35,473 nucleotides of DNA, taken from the NCBI GenBank assembly GCA_030632865.1, contig DAOVTY010000001.1:1-35473 (forward strand), written 5' to 3'. Position numbers and translations under genes: made by a program. Within the stretch, counting starts at the first letter, position 1. Every line of letters starts with the position of its first letter. The notes under the pieces were generated by a model. It ran no database searches, had not been told where the DNA came from, and saw only the letters and a list, made by a program, of their open reading frames with translations. Of the stretch, positions 1 to 8,381 are shown piece by piece. The stretch comes from Bacteroidota bacterium. GTDB taxonomy: Bacteria; Bacteroidota; Bacteroidia; Bacteroidales; Prolixibacteraceae.

Positions 1-128
1 AATTCTACTTTGTAGCCTTGCTTTTCAAGCCATTCTACTGCTAAAATAACAGGTTCTTTTTTTACTTTTCCGGCAGGCGAAACTATTCGGATTTTGGAGT
101 TTGGTTTTAAAAAGGAAGGAGAAATCAT
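1..128 (-). CDS. LD-carboxypeptidase (peptidase family S66), N-terminal fragment
   Basis: Reading the minus strand from the ATG at 128 gives MISPSFLKPNSKIRIVSPAG and continues to the window edge, so only about 42 residues are visible. The pattern 'LKPxxKIRIVSPAGxV' followed by 'A..WLE.QGYKVE' is the usual beginning of S66 (LdcA/MccF-like) serine peptidases. These trim tetrapeptides of recycled murein or cleave related amide bonds. The catalytic nucleophile region lies outside the window. The identification rests on the N-terminus alone, so another Rossmann-like start cannot be fully excluded. Confidence 0.6.
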   Translation of the reverse strand, partial: MISPSFLKPNSKIRIVSPAGKVKKEPVILAVEWLEKQGYKVE

Positions 129-170
129 ACACTTAATTTTGATGGAGGGAAGTTACAAAAACTGGCGAAA

Positions 171-824
171 TCAACTGATTAATAATTCAAAAAGTTCTTC
201 CACACTCTCGGCCCAATAATCGGGTTCTGCTTTTTGCAAATCGGGTTCTTTGCCAAACCCATATTTTAAAGCAATTGTAGAAAGTCCATTCTCTTTTCCA
301 CCAACAATATCGTAAACGGTATCACCAACCATTACAATTTCTTTTGATTGTACAAGTTGTTGAGATTCCAGCAAATTGGAAATTATTATTGTTTTAATTG
401 CTTTTTTACCACTGTAATCTGCCCCGTTTAACTGAATTATATATTTATCTAATTCGAAATATTCAATAATTTTTTTTGCAAATGTTTCATACTTAGCTGT
501 GGCTATATACATCTTTACAACTGCCTGTTCTAACACTTCCAACATTTCAATAACTCTGGTATAAAGTAAATTTTCTCTCCAACCATTTTCTCTGTAATAT
601 TCACGAAAATACTCAATAGCCATTTCTATCTCTTTTTCATCCATGTTAAACACATTTTTAAATCCCATTTGCAACGGCGGCCCAATAAACTGGTCTAAAA
701 CATCATCAGAATAACCATCAATTTGCATCTGTTTTAATGCGTGTTTAATAGAATTAGAAATGCCCAGTGCATTATCTGTAAGCGTTCCGTCAAGATCAAA
801 AATAACGTGTGAAAATTTTGACAT
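171..824 (-). CDS. HAD-superfamily hydrolase, phosphoglycolate phosphatase-like
   Basis: A 217-residue haloacid dehalogenase-fold phosphatase. Motif I is FDLDGTLTD (nucleophile D10, acid/base D12). The Thr of motif II lies in YIATAKYE, and motif IV is GDTVYD, with two acidic residues that bind Mg2+. The helical cap (about residues 18-85) is of the Gph/PGMB type, and the length fits that family. The substrate cannot be read from the sequence; phosphoglycolate or another small phosphate ester is likely. I chose the ATG at 824 over the in-frame ATG at 842, because it puts the FDLDGT strand at the usual distance from the N-terminus. The gene lies 42 bp downstream of the S66 gene start, on the same strand, and its start is divergent from metG. 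Confidence 0.85.
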   Translation of the reverse strand: MSKFSHVIFDLDGTLTDNALGISNSIKHALKQMQIDGYSDDVLDQFIGPPLQMGFKNVFNMDEKEIEMAIEYFREYYRENGWRENLLYTRVIEMLEVLEQAVVKMYIATAKYETFAKKIIEYFELDKYIIQLNGADYSGKKAIKTIIISNLLESQQLVQSKEIVMVGDTVYDIVGGKENGLSTIALKYGFGKEPDLQKAEPDYWAESVEELFELLIS

Positions 825-885
825 AATTTTAATTTTATACAAAGTTAATCCAATTTATTTTTCGACCACATTCTAATTTTTAAAC

Positions 886-893
886 TATCTTTG
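886..893 (+). promoter_or_regulatory. Promoter -7 element of metG (TATCTTTG)
   Basis: An exact match to the Bacteroidota -7 consensus TAnnTTTG, 42 bp before the metG ATG. No good -33 TTTG is visible; TTCG at 861-864 is the nearest candidate. A start point near 898 would give a leader of roughly 35-40 nt. Confidence 0.6.
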
Positions 894-935
894 CACTCCT
901 AAAATCGATTATCAAAAACGTCAATATTATTCAGA

Positions 936-2969
936 ATGAACAAGTTCAAACGTACACTTATAACAACTGCACTTCCTTATGCAAATGGCCCTATTCATAT
1001 TGGGCACCTTGCCGGAGTTTATGTGCCAGCCGATATTTATGCCCGTTACCTTCGGTTAAAAAACGAGGAAGTTTTATTGATTGGCGGCTCCGACGAACAC
1101 GGTGTTCCAATTACATTAAAAGCTAAAAACGAAGGAATTACGCCGCAAGATGTAGTTGATAAATTCCATGGAATAATAAAAAAATCATTTCAGGAGTTTG
1201 GTATTTCATTCGATGTTTATTCGCGTACAAGTGCCGACATTCACCACGAAACAGCTTCCGATTTTTTTAAAAAATTATACGACGATGGTAAGTTCATCGA
1301 AAAAACATCGGAACAATATTACGACGAAGAGAACAAGCAATTTTTAGCCGACCGTTATATTACCGGAATTTGTCCAAAATGTGGATTCGACAAAGCATAT
1401 GGCGACCAATGCGAAAGTTGCGGAACATCGTTAAGCCCCACAGAGTTGATAAACCCAACTTCGATGATTAGCGGAAATCAACCGGTTTTAAAAGAGACGA
1501 AACATTGGTATTTACCACTCGACCAGTACGAACCGTGGCTGAAAGAATGGATTTTAGAAGGTCATAAAGAATGGAAACCAAATGTTTATGGGCAGGTAAA
1601 ATCGTGGATAGATAGTGGATTGCAGCCACGTGCGGTAACACGCGATTTGAATTGGGGCGTGCCGGTTCCAATTGAAGGAGTTGACGGGAAGGTTTTATAC
1701 GTTTGGTTCGATGCGCCTATTGGATACATTTCGGCAACAAAAGAGTTAACCGCCGATTGGGAAAAATATTGGAAAGATCCGGAAACAAGAATGTTACATT
1801 TTATTGGGAAAGACAATATTGTTTTCCACTGTATTATATTCCCTGCAATGTTAAAAGCAGAAGGGAGTTACAATTTACCCGAAAATGTGCCGGCAAACGA
1901 ATTTCTAAACCTTGAAAACGATAAAATTTCTACGTCGAGAAATTGGGCGGTTTGGTTGCATGAATATTTAGAAGATTTCCCGGGGAAAGAAGATGTTCTA
2001 AAATACGTTTTAACAGCGAATGCTCCGGAAACCAAAGACAACGATTTTACATGGAAAGATTTTCAGACCAGAAATAACAGCGAACTTGTAGCCGTGTTGG
2101 GGAATTTTGTAAACCGTGCTCTTGTTCTTACCCAAAAATATTATGAAGGCGTTGTTCCTGAACGTGGAGAACTTGCGGATTACGACAAAAAAACTTTGAC
2201 CTCGATTTCAAAAATAAAAGCTGAAGTTGAAAAAAGTATAGACAGTTTCCGTATTCGCGAATCATTAAAAAATGCAATGGATTTAGCTCGATTAGGCAAT
2301 AAATATCTTGCTGACGAAGAGCCGTGGAAAGTTATAAAAACTGATGCTGAACGTGTAAAAACAATTATGAATATCAGTTTACAAATTACGGCAAATCTTA
2401 CAATTTGTCTTGAGCCATTTCTTCCTTTCAGCATGAATAAATTACGCGATTTTTTGAATTTAGAAAAACTTGATTGGAACTTTTTAGGAGATACCGAACT
2501 ACTTAAACCGGGACACAAAACAAATAAACCGGAATTGCTTTTCGAGAAAATAGAGGATAAAGTAATTGAAGCTCAGTTACAAAAATTGCAAGCAACAAAA
2601 AAAGCCAACGAATTAACGGAAGCTGTTGCTACACCGGCAAAAGAGAATATCGAATTCGACGATTTTGGAAAAATGGATATTCGCGTTGGAACTATTATTG
2701 AAGCTGAAAAAGTTGCCAAAACCAAAAAACTATTAAAAATTTTAATAGATACAGGGATAGACAAAAGAGTAGTAGTTTCAGGAATTGCAGAATATTACAA
2801 ACCCGAAGATTTGGTTGGCAAGCAAGTTTCTGTTTTAGTAAACCTTGCAACAAAAAAATTACGTGGTATAGAATCGCAGGGAATGATTTTATGTGCTGAA
2901 AATGCCGATGGTTCTTTGTCGATTGTTGAACCAGATTCGAAAGTTAAAAATGGGTCGGAAATAAAATAA
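936..2969 (+). CDS. metG: Methionyl-tRNA synthetase
   Basis: A cytoplasmic class I aminoacyl-tRNA synthetase that charges tRNA-Met for initiation and elongation. The 677-residue protein has the HIGH signature at residues 21-24 (PIHIGHLAG). A zinc knuckle of two CxxC pairs (CPKC...CESC) follows at about 145-163. The KMSKS-type loop is present as DKISTSRN near residue 330. After the anticodon-binding helices comes a C-terminal EMAP/Trbp111-like tRNA-binding OB fold (about 570-677, starting FGKMDIRVGTI), as in dimeric bacterial MetRS with a fused tail. Length and domain order are normal. The gene has its own TATCTTTG promoter and is followed after 72 bp by an accessory gene on the same strand. 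Confidence 0.98.
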   Translation: MNKFKRTLITTALPYANGPIHIGHLAGVYVPADIYARYLRLKNEEVLLIGGSDEHGVPITLKAKNEGITPQDVVDKFHGIIKKSFQEFGISFDVYSRTSADIHHETASDFFKKLYDDGKFIEKTSEQYYDEENKQFLADRYITGICPKCGFDKAYGDQCESCGTSLSPTELINPTSMISGNQPVLKETKHWYLPLDQYEPWLKEWILEGHKEWKPNVYGQVKSWIDSGLQPRAVTRDLNWGVPVPIEGVDGKVLYVWFDAPIGYISATKELTADWEKYWKDPETRMLHFIGKDNIVFHCIIFPAMLKAEGSYNLPENVPANEFLNLENDKISTSRNWAVWLHEYLEDFPGKEDVLKYVLTANAPETKDNDFTWKDFQTRNNSELVAVLGNFVNRALVLTQKYYEGVVPERGELADYDKKTLTSISKIKAEVEKSIDSFRIRESLKNAMDLARLGNKYLADEEPWKVIKTDAERVKTIMNISLQITANLTICLEPFLPFSMNKLRDFLNLEKLDWNFLGDTELLKPGHKTNKPELLFEKIEDKVIEAQLQKLQATKKANELTEAVATPAKENIEFDDFGKMDIRVGTIIEAEKVAKTKKLLKILIDTGIDKRVVVSGIAEYYKPEDLVGKQVSVLVNLATKKLRGIESQGMILCAENADGSLSIVEPDSKVKNGSEIK

Positions 2970-3041
2970 GAATATCTGAAGAGATTATTTGTTTATTATA
3001 CTTTTATGCAAGTTAGATGCAATTAATAATAAAAACAAAGG

Positions 3042-3923
3042 ATGGGAAAAAAACTAACGGTTTATATGATTGATGGAACTGAATATGGACCAAGACTCAG
3101 CGAAATTGGGAACTGGGTTGGTAAAGCAATCTATAGTCCAAGATCATCTTTAAATAAAATATTATCAAGACCAGAGTGTGATAATCCAGGTATTTATTGT
3201 TTGAAGGGGGAACCGAAAGATGAAGCATTTGCTGAAAAAATATACATTGGGGAAGCAGAAAATATTAAAGTTAGACTAAAGCAACATCTTAGTGATCCAA
3301 ACAAAGATTTTAAAGAAATTATATTTTTCATCAGTAAAGATGAACTACTAACAAAGACTCAGATAAAATATCTTGAATCGAGAATGATACAGCTTGCAAT
3401 TGATGCAAAAACTGCTGAAATAGAAAATGGAAATTCACCAAATTTACCAACATTACATGAAGCAGATATTTCAGATATGGAATATTTCTTAGAACAGATT
3501 AAACTAATGCTTCCTGTTATGGGATTTAGATTTTTAATTTCATCCACATTAAAATCAGATGTTGTTGAAGAACAAAAATCTAAAATTAAAACAAAAACAA
3601 TATTTGAAATTAAAACAAAATCTTTCAAGGCAAACATGTATGAATCTGATCAGGGTTATATTATAATAAAAGGGAGCGAAGCCAAAAAAAGTTTATCTAA
3701 ATCAACAACAGAAACATATAGGAATTTAAGACGAAAACTAATTGAAACAAAAATATTAGTTGACAAAGAAGATAAACTTGAATTTACAGAAGATGCAATT
3801 TTTAACAGCCCTAGTGCTGCATCAAATATGGTTCTTGGAAGAAATTCAAATGGTTTTACAGAATGGGAAACAAAAGAAGGAAAATCATTTAAACAAATAC
3901 AAGACTTAATAAATAAATATTAG
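3042..3923 (+). CDS. GIY-YIG domain protein with C-terminal DUF4357
   Basis: A 293-residue protein. Residues about 50-130 carry a GIY-YIG nuclease-like core: GIYCLKG, then KIYIGEAENIKVRLKQHL, with Arg and a later Glu (LESRMIQLA) in the expected places. The C-terminus (about 235-290) has the DUF4357 pattern FNSPSAASNMVLGRNSNG followed by W and G. Known proteins of this architecture are annotated as GIY-YIG nuclease family proteins and have no established role; they occur as scattered accessory genes. No signal peptide or membrane segment is seen. It looks like an insertion between metG and the next conserved gene: the coding sequence is more A-rich than metG, and it ends in its own hairpin terminator. 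Whether it cuts nucleic acid is unknown. Confidence 0.8.
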   Translation: MGKKLTVYMIDGTEYGPRLSEIGNWVGKAIYSPRSSLNKILSRPECDNPGIYCLKGEPKDEAFAEKIYIGEAENIKVRLKQHLSDPNKDFKEIIFFISKDELLTKTQIKYLESRMIQLAIDAKTAEIENGNSPNLPTLHEADISDMEYFLEQIKLMLPVMGFRFLISSTLKSDVVEEQKSKIKTKTIFEIKTKSFKANMYESDQGYIIIKGSEAKKSLSKSTTETYRNLRRKLIETKILVDKEDKLEFTEDAIFNSPSAASNMVLGRNSNGFTEWETKEGKSFKQIQDLINKY

Positions 3924-3949
3924 AAAAATGTGAATTTTAATAAAAATAC

Positions 3950-3976
3950 AAAGCATCAACTCTTGTTGGTGCTTTT
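3950..3976 (+). terminator. Intrinsic terminator after the GIY-YIG gene
   Basis: AAAGCATCAAC, a TCTT loop and GTTGGTGCTTTT form an 11-bp stem with one G-U pair, followed by T residues. It lies 27 bp after the stop codon at 3923. Confidence 0.8.
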
Positions 3977-3978
3977 CC

Positions 3979-4018
3979 GTAAGTTGCAGTACTGTGTTAA
4001 ATCAGATCGGTAACTTAC
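3979..4018 (+). other. Inverted repeat between two terminators
   Basis: GTAAGTT (3979-3985) and AACTTAC (4012-4018) are exact reverse complements, 26 nt apart. They sit between the terminators at 3950-3976 and 4030-4059, where no protein is encoded. This could be part of a short structured RNA, or chance. Confidence 0.3.
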
Positions 4019-4029
4019 TCTATATAAAT

Positions 4030-4059
4030 AAACCGCTTTTGTACGCAAGAGCGGTTTTT
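4030..4059 (+). terminator. Second strong intrinsic terminator
   Basis: AAACCGCTTTTG, a TACG loop and CAAGAGCGGTTT form a 12-bp stem with one G-U pair, then TT. It lies 50 nt after another complete terminator with no gene between them. Confidence 0.8.
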
Positions 4060-4127
4060 AATTAAATCAAAAACCTTGCTCAAATATTTCACCTAATTAA
4101 CCCTAATTTTGTATTACAGATATTGTG

Positions 4128-4135
4128 TATCTTTG
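4128..4135 (+). promoter_or_regulatory. Promoter -7 element TATCTTTG with -33 TTTG at 4108-4111
   Basis: An exact TAnnTTTG match, with TTTG 16 nt upstream. It lies inside the open frame that could start at 4109, so translation must begin downstream, at 4160. Confidence 0.65.
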
Positions 4136-4159
4136 CCATTACATTATTTAAGTTTTAAA

Positions 4160-5278
4160 ATGAAAATATTATCGATAATTGCAATACTGTTTATTTTGAG
4201 TTTGAGTGCCACAGCTCAACAATCAGGCAAAGTTGTTAAAACAATAAAAGGGAAGGTAATTAACACTTCAACAAATGCTCCAATCTCTTATACTAACATC
4301 GGTTTAGTTGGTACTTTGCACGGAACTGCAAGCGACAGCGCTGGTAATTTTGAGCTTAAAATACCTTACGAATTGGTGACAAAAGATATCTATTTTTCTG
4401 CCGTAGGTTTTAAAAACAGGCAATTTCCTGTTAAATCGCTTTTCAACAAAGAATTTAATGTGATTAAAATTGAATCGCAATCATATGGGATTGAAGAAGT
4501 AGATATTGCTGCGCAAAATATGGTATTAATTCGGATTTTACGGATGGCTTCTGAAAATATTCCTTACAATTATATTCAGGGACCATACAATATTGTTGGA
4601 GCTTACAGCAATGAGAAAACAGTTAACGATTCAACCACAAAACAAAACGTAGAAGTATTAATTTACGATACCCAAGGTTATTCGCACCCTTCAAAAAAGG
4701 ATGCTTTTGAGTCGTTAAAATACTCAATCAAAACAGAAAAGTCTGCAATTGATTATCGTTTCTCAACAGGCAGTACAAATATTGATGAGTTATTGGAATT
4801 AGACTGGGTGCGTTCAGCTTCGTCAGTTTTAAACCCTGCTATTACAAACAAATTTAGTTTAAAAGTGACTGATGAACCGACTTTAAATGGAAAAGATTAT
4901 TGGGTGATTTCGTTTAAGCAAAATCAACCAACTTTAGCTGGTTCGGGAGATTTTTACGCAACAAGTTTTGAGGGGAAAATAACAATAAATAAAGAGGATT
5001 ATTCCGTTTTAAACATCGAAGGAAAAGTAGAATCTCAAAAACATAACCGACAGGGAAAATCTTTGGCAATTGGCAATTTAAACATCAATTATTTAGAAAA
5101 TGTTTCTTATAATTTTTCTGTGCAGTACAAAGAGCAGATGCCAATAAAAATGGAGTTAAATAAAACATACACTTTCAAAGAAAATAAAACTTCTGAGTAC
5201 TCTATTTTACAGCTTACAAATGCCAGATCTAATAATCTAACAGAATTAAATTCTCGCCAATATTTTACGTCAGAATAG
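4160..5278 (+). CDS. Exported protein with carboxypeptidase-like regulatory domain
   Basis: 372 residues, beginning with a clear Sec signal peptide (MKILSIIAILFILSLSATAQ). Residues about 28-105 form a carboxypeptidase-regulatory-like beta sandwich (GKVINTSTNAPISYTNIGL, then TASDSAGNFELKIP). This is the same module found at the N-terminus of many Bacteroidota TonB-dependent receptors and DUF5686-type proteins. The remaining ~265 residues are beta-rich and I do not recognise them; there is no plug or barrel of a receptor and no T9SS tail. It probably faces the periplasm or outer membrane. The start at 4160 is chosen because the signal peptide begins there and the promoter -7 element lies just upstream. 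Function unknown. Confidence 0.75.
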   Translation: MKILSIIAILFILSLSATAQQSGKVVKTIKGKVINTSTNAPISYTNIGLVGTLHGTASDSAGNFELKIPYELVTKDIYFSAVGFKNRQFPVKSLFNKEFNVIKIESQSYGIEEVDIAAQNMVLIRILRMASENIPYNYIQGPYNIVGAYSNEKTVNDSTTKQNVEVLIYDTQGYSHPSKKDAFESLKYSIKTEKSAIDYRFSTGSTNIDELLELDWVRSASSVLNPAITNKFSLKVTDEPTLNGKDYWVISFKQNQPTLAGSGDFYATSFEGKITINKEDYSVLNIEGKVESQKHNRQGKSLAIGNLNINYLENVSYNFSVQYKEQMPIKMELNKTYTFKENKTSEYSILQLTNARSNNLTELNSRQYFTSE

Positions 5279-5448
5279 AGTTTGTTAAAGTCAATTAAGA
5301 AAGTTAGAGATTAATCAAACTCTTAGTATATAAAATACTCTACATTTTACAGATAATTTAGAAATTTACTACCCACTCTTTCTGTTAGTTTTTTGTGAGA
5401 CAAATTTCACTTTATAACAAATAACCATATAATATTGAAATTCCTAAA

Positions 5449-5480
5449 TAAAAAAAAGCCCTTCCAAAAGGAAGAGCTTT
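5449..5480 (-). terminator. Terminator of groEL
   Basis: On the minus strand AAAGCTCTTCC, a TTTT loop and GGAAGGGCTTT form an 11-bp stem with one G-U pair, followed by a run of T. It begins about 25 bp after the groEL stop codon. Confidence 0.85.
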
Positions 5481-5504
5481 CTATATATTATTAAGTGTCA
5501 ATTC

Positions 5505-7148
5505 TTACATCATTCCACCCATTCCGCCCATTCCTGGTGCGCCGCCGCCCATTGGCATTGGAGGCATATCTTCTTTTTCGTCAACAATAACTGCTTCGGT
5601 AGTTAAGAACATACCTGCAATTGATGCTGCATTTTCTAGTGCTATACGAGTTACTTTTGCTGGGTCAATTACTCCAGCTTCATATAAATTCTGATATTCA
5701 TCAGTACGAGCATTGTAACCAAAGTCGCCTTTGCCCTCTTTAATTTTCTGAACAACAACAGCACCTTCTTTACCTGCATTCTCAACAATCTGACGAAGTG
5801 GTTCCTCGATGGCTCGTTTGATAATTTCAACACCAGTTTGCTCATCTTCATTGTCACAATCAACATTTCCCAATGCTTCAATAGCACGAATATAAGCAAC
5901 ACCACCTCCAGGAATAATTCCTTCTTCAACAGCTGCACGAGTTGCACTCAATGCATCGTCAACACGGTCTTTTTTCTCTTTCATTTCAACCTCAGAAGCA
6001 GCTCCAACATAAATTACAGCAACACCGCCAGCTAATTTTGCCAAACGTTCTTGAAGTTTTTCTTTGTCGTAGTCAGAAGTTGTTGTTTCGATTTGTCTTT
6101 TAATTTGACCAACACGAGCTGCAATATTTTCTTGATCTCCAGCACCGTTTACAATAGTTGTATTCTCTTTGTCAACAGTAATTTTCTCACATTCACCTAA
6201 CATTTCAAGAGTAACCTTCTCAAGACTTAAATCCTTTTCATCAGTAATAACTGTACCACCTGTAAGAATTGCTAAATCTTCTAACATTTCTTTTCTACGG
6301 TCGCCAAAACCTGGAGCTTTAACAGCACATACTTTTAACGAACCACGCAAACGGTTTACAACTAAAGTAGCCAATGCTTCACCATCAACATCTTCAGCAA
6401 TAATCATTAACGGACGCCCAGTTTGAGCAGTTGCTTCCAAAACAGGAAGTAGATCTTTCATTGCACTAATTTTCTTGTCGTGAATTAGTATGAAAGGATT
6501 TTCGAGATCGGCAGCCATTTTTTCTGCATCTGTTACGAAGTAAGGAGAAATATAACCACGATCGAATTGCATACCTTCAACAACATCAACATAAGTATCT
6601 GTTCCTTTAGATTCTTCGATGGTAATTACACCTTCTTTATGAACTTTTTGCATTGCATCAGCAATCAATTTGCCAATGGCTTCATCGTAGTTTGCAGAAA
6701 CTTTTGCAACCGATTCTATTTTTGAGTAATCATCGCCAATAGCTTGAGCTTGTTTGCCAATATTTTCCACAACTTTTAAAACGGCTTTATCAATACCACG
6801 TTTCAAATCCATTGGATTCGCACCCGCTGTAACGTTTTTCAAACCAACATTTACAATAGATTGAGTTAAGATAGTTGCTGTTGTAGTTCCGTCACCTGCA
6901 TCGTCGCCAGTTTTAGAAGCTACCTCTTTTACCATTTGTGCGCCTAAGTTTTCATAAGCGTTTGCCAATTCAATCTCTTTTGCAACAGTTACACCATCTT
7001 TAGTAATTTGAGGTGCACCAAATTTTTTCTCTATTACAACGTTACGACCTTTTGGTCCTAATGTAACTTTTACTGCGTCGGCCAATTGGTCAACTCCACT
7101 TTTCAGTAGATCGCGAGCCTCAATGTCGAATTTAATTTCTTTTGCCAT
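5505..7148 (-). CDS. groL: Chaperonin GroEL (Hsp60)
   Basis: A 547-residue ATP-dependent chaperonin that forms the double-ring folding chamber in the cytoplasm. It starts MAKEIKFDIEARDLLKSGVD. It carries the nucleotide motif GDGTTTATIL near residue 86 and LGPKGRNVVI near 30. The C-terminus is the usual Gly-Met tail (GMGGMGGMM). Length and sequence look intact. groES, which normally precedes groEL in one operon, is not present upstream: 7149-7599 holds no co-chaperonin. The gene therefore appears monocistronic, with its own terminator. This could be the main groEL separated from groES, or a second copy; the window cannot tell. Confidence 0.98.
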   Translation of the reverse strand: MAKEIKFDIEARDLLKSGVDQLADAVKVTLGPKGRNVVIEKKFGAPQITKDGVTVAKEIELANAYENLGAQMVKEVASKTGDDAGDGTTTATILTQSIVNVGLKNVTAGANPMDLKRGIDKAVLKVVENIGKQAQAIGDDYSKIESVAKVSANYDEAIGKLIADAMQKVHKEGVITIEESKGTDTYVDVVEGMQFDRGYISPYFVTDAEKMAADLENPFILIHDKKISAMKDLLPVLEATAQTGRPLMIIAEDVDGEALATLVVNRLRGSLKVCAVKAPGFGDRRKEMLEDLAILTGGTVITDEKDLSLEKVTLEMLGECEKITVDKENTTIVNGAGDQENIAARVGQIKRQIETTTSDYDKEKLQERLAKLAGGVAVIYVGAASEVEMKEKKDRVDDALSATRAAVEEGIIPGGGVAYIRAIEALGNVDCDNEDEQTGVEIIKRAIEEPLRQIVENAGKEGAVVVQKIKEGKGDFGYNARTDEYQNLYEAGVIDPAKVTRIALENAASIAGMFLTTEAVIVDEKEDMPPMPMGGGAPGMGGMGGMM

Positions 7149-7599
7149 TTTAGTTTTATTCTATAATTAAATAATTATTTTATTTTTTTCGATACCCACT
7201 CTTATCATATTTTGTGCCAAGCACATTTTTGTTTTTATTTTGAAAAAACTGGGACAAAATTGCATTATATATTTATTATTCGCAACACCAAGAGTCTTTA
7301 AATGACTGACTTAATAGAACTTAGCATTATTGGTGTTTTTTCTGACATGCTGACAGGATTAGCAAAGTTTGTAGGTGACAGTAGAAGTTGAGAGAGGATT
7401 AAAAAAAGATAACTAATGAAAAATTTTCTGGTACAAATATTGGATAAAAACGGGAGTGTCAGAAAATTGGCAAAACAAATTCGAAAAATGCACAAATCGT
7501 AACATCTGATTTAGACCCAGATACATATTTTTTGCATTCAATAATTGGAGGTGAAACATACAAACAACAACTAATAATTTATTAAAGAAGCAAAAAGCC
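7149..7599. other. Non-coding stretch between groEL and the barrel-protein gene
   Basis: 451 bp with no intact gene. It must contain the groEL promoter on the minus strand, but I see no exact TAnnTTTG there. TGTGC-CAA-GCACA at 7213-7225 is a perfect short dyad about 65 bp from the groEL start and could be an operator. No CIRCE element (TTAGCACTC-N9-GAGTGCTAA) is visible. The right half holds a decayed T9SS-tail-like coding remnant, listed separately. A short open frame of 29 codons (7302-7391, starting MTDLIELSIIGVFSDMLTGL) is unrecognised. Confidence 0.5.
7416..7585 (+). pseudogene. Decayed remnant resembling a T9SS type A sorting domain
   Basis: From 7416 the frame reads MKNFLVQILDKNGS and stops at 7502. 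In another frame, open from 7448 to the stop at 7583-7585, it reads NAQIVTSDLDPDTYFLHSII, then GGETYKQQLIIY. Joined, these match the shape of a T9SS type A C-terminal domain: '..QI.D..G', then 'L..GtYfl', then '..KLII' at the very end. No YPNP motif or passenger domain is visible upstream, only stops in all frames. I read it as the frameshifted tail of a lost secreted protein. The match is by pattern and the tail is short, so confidence is moderate. Confidence 0.4.
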
Positions 7600-8169
7600 A
7601 TGAAAACAAAAATCACACTAGTTTTTTTATTTATTTGCATTGCTTTAATAAGCAAAGCACAACCCCAAAAAGGGACATGGGAAGTCGGAGGATCTGGGTA
7701 CTTCAATAAATCTTACACAAAAAACAAAGAAGCTAAATTTAAAATACTAAAAATTGACGCCGAGGTTAATTATTTTATATTTAAGCATTTATCAATTGGG
7801 ACTATTGTAACCTTTCAGTCGGATAAAAACTACGATAGAGAATCCGAGCCAACAATTCGTGAACTTTTTATCGCACCAACAATCGATGCTTATTTATTAA
7901 ATCGTGATAAATTTGCAATATCAATGAAAGGTGCTTTAAATTTTATTGTTGCATCTAATCTTACCATTGAAACAAGAATACCGTCTTATATGATTGGCCC
8001 AAAGTTTTCATGGAATATAAGCCCCAATTTAAGTACATTTATTTGGCCTGCATATAGAAGATTAGAAGAATTTGATAATACGATAGGATTTCTATCAACA
8101 GTACCGAGTGACAATTTTGATATTCGCTGGGGGTTTAGTTATTTTTTTCACCGAAAAATAAAAGAATAG
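7600..8169 (+). CDS. Outer-membrane beta-barrel family protein
   Basis: 189 residues with a Sec signal peptide (MKTKITLVFLFICIALISKA, cleavage before QPQK). The mature part alternates short amphipathic strands and turns: GTWEVGGSGYFN, AEVNYFIFKHLSIGTIVTF, YMIGPKFSWNIS, DIRWGFSYFFHRK. This is typical of small 8-stranded OmpW/OmpA-type barrels used widely by Bacteroidota. It ends FFHRKIKE rather than with an aromatic C-terminal residue. No enzyme motif is seen. It is a single gene followed by its own terminator. The specific function is unknown; it may be a small porin or surface structural protein. Confidence 0.65.
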   Translation: MKTKITLVFLFICIALISKAQPQKGTWEVGGSGYFNKSYTKNKEAKFKILKIDAEVNYFIFKHLSIGTIVTFQSDKNYDRESEPTIRELFIAPTIDAYLLNRDKFAISMKGALNFIVASNLTIETRIPSYMIGPKFSWNISPNLSTFIWPAYRRLEEFDNTIGFLSTVPSDNFDIRWGFSYFFHRKIKE

Positions 8170-8190
8170 AAATAGTATATTTTAGAACCA

Positions 8191-8229
8191 AAAGCCACAC
8201 TTTCATTATTTGAGGGCGTGGTTTTTTTT
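8191..8229 (+). terminator. Probable terminator after the barrel-protein gene
   Basis: CCACAC (8195-8200) can pair with GCGTGG (8216-8221) with one mismatch, and eight T follow. The stem is weaker than the other terminators here. Confidence 0.5.
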
Positions 8230-8381
8230 CATCCATTAACCTCAATTAGCACAATAAACTAACATCCCACAAACCGAAACATTACAAAATACATTCCGTA
8301 AAATTATCTACCCAACATAGTTATCCCTGTCCTCGCTATTCTAACATAGTTTAGTAATAACACATTTTAAATTTTACAGCC

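Noticed and set aside
4109..4159. Longer N-terminus for the carboxypeptidase-regulatory-like protein, starting at 4109
   Set aside because: It would place the promoter -7 element inside the coding region and put 17 residues before a normal signal peptide.
7205..7235. Sigma-54 promoter for groEL (TTGGCAC on the minus strand)
   Set aside because: The -12 TTGC box is missing at the required spacing; only the -24-like half is present. The motif is better described as a short dyad.
7298..7495. Hydrophobic minus-strand frame upstream of groEL, considered as groES or a membrane peptide
   Set aside because: It has no GroES sequence (no mobile loop, no beta-barrel pattern) and overlaps the coding-like remnant on the other strand.
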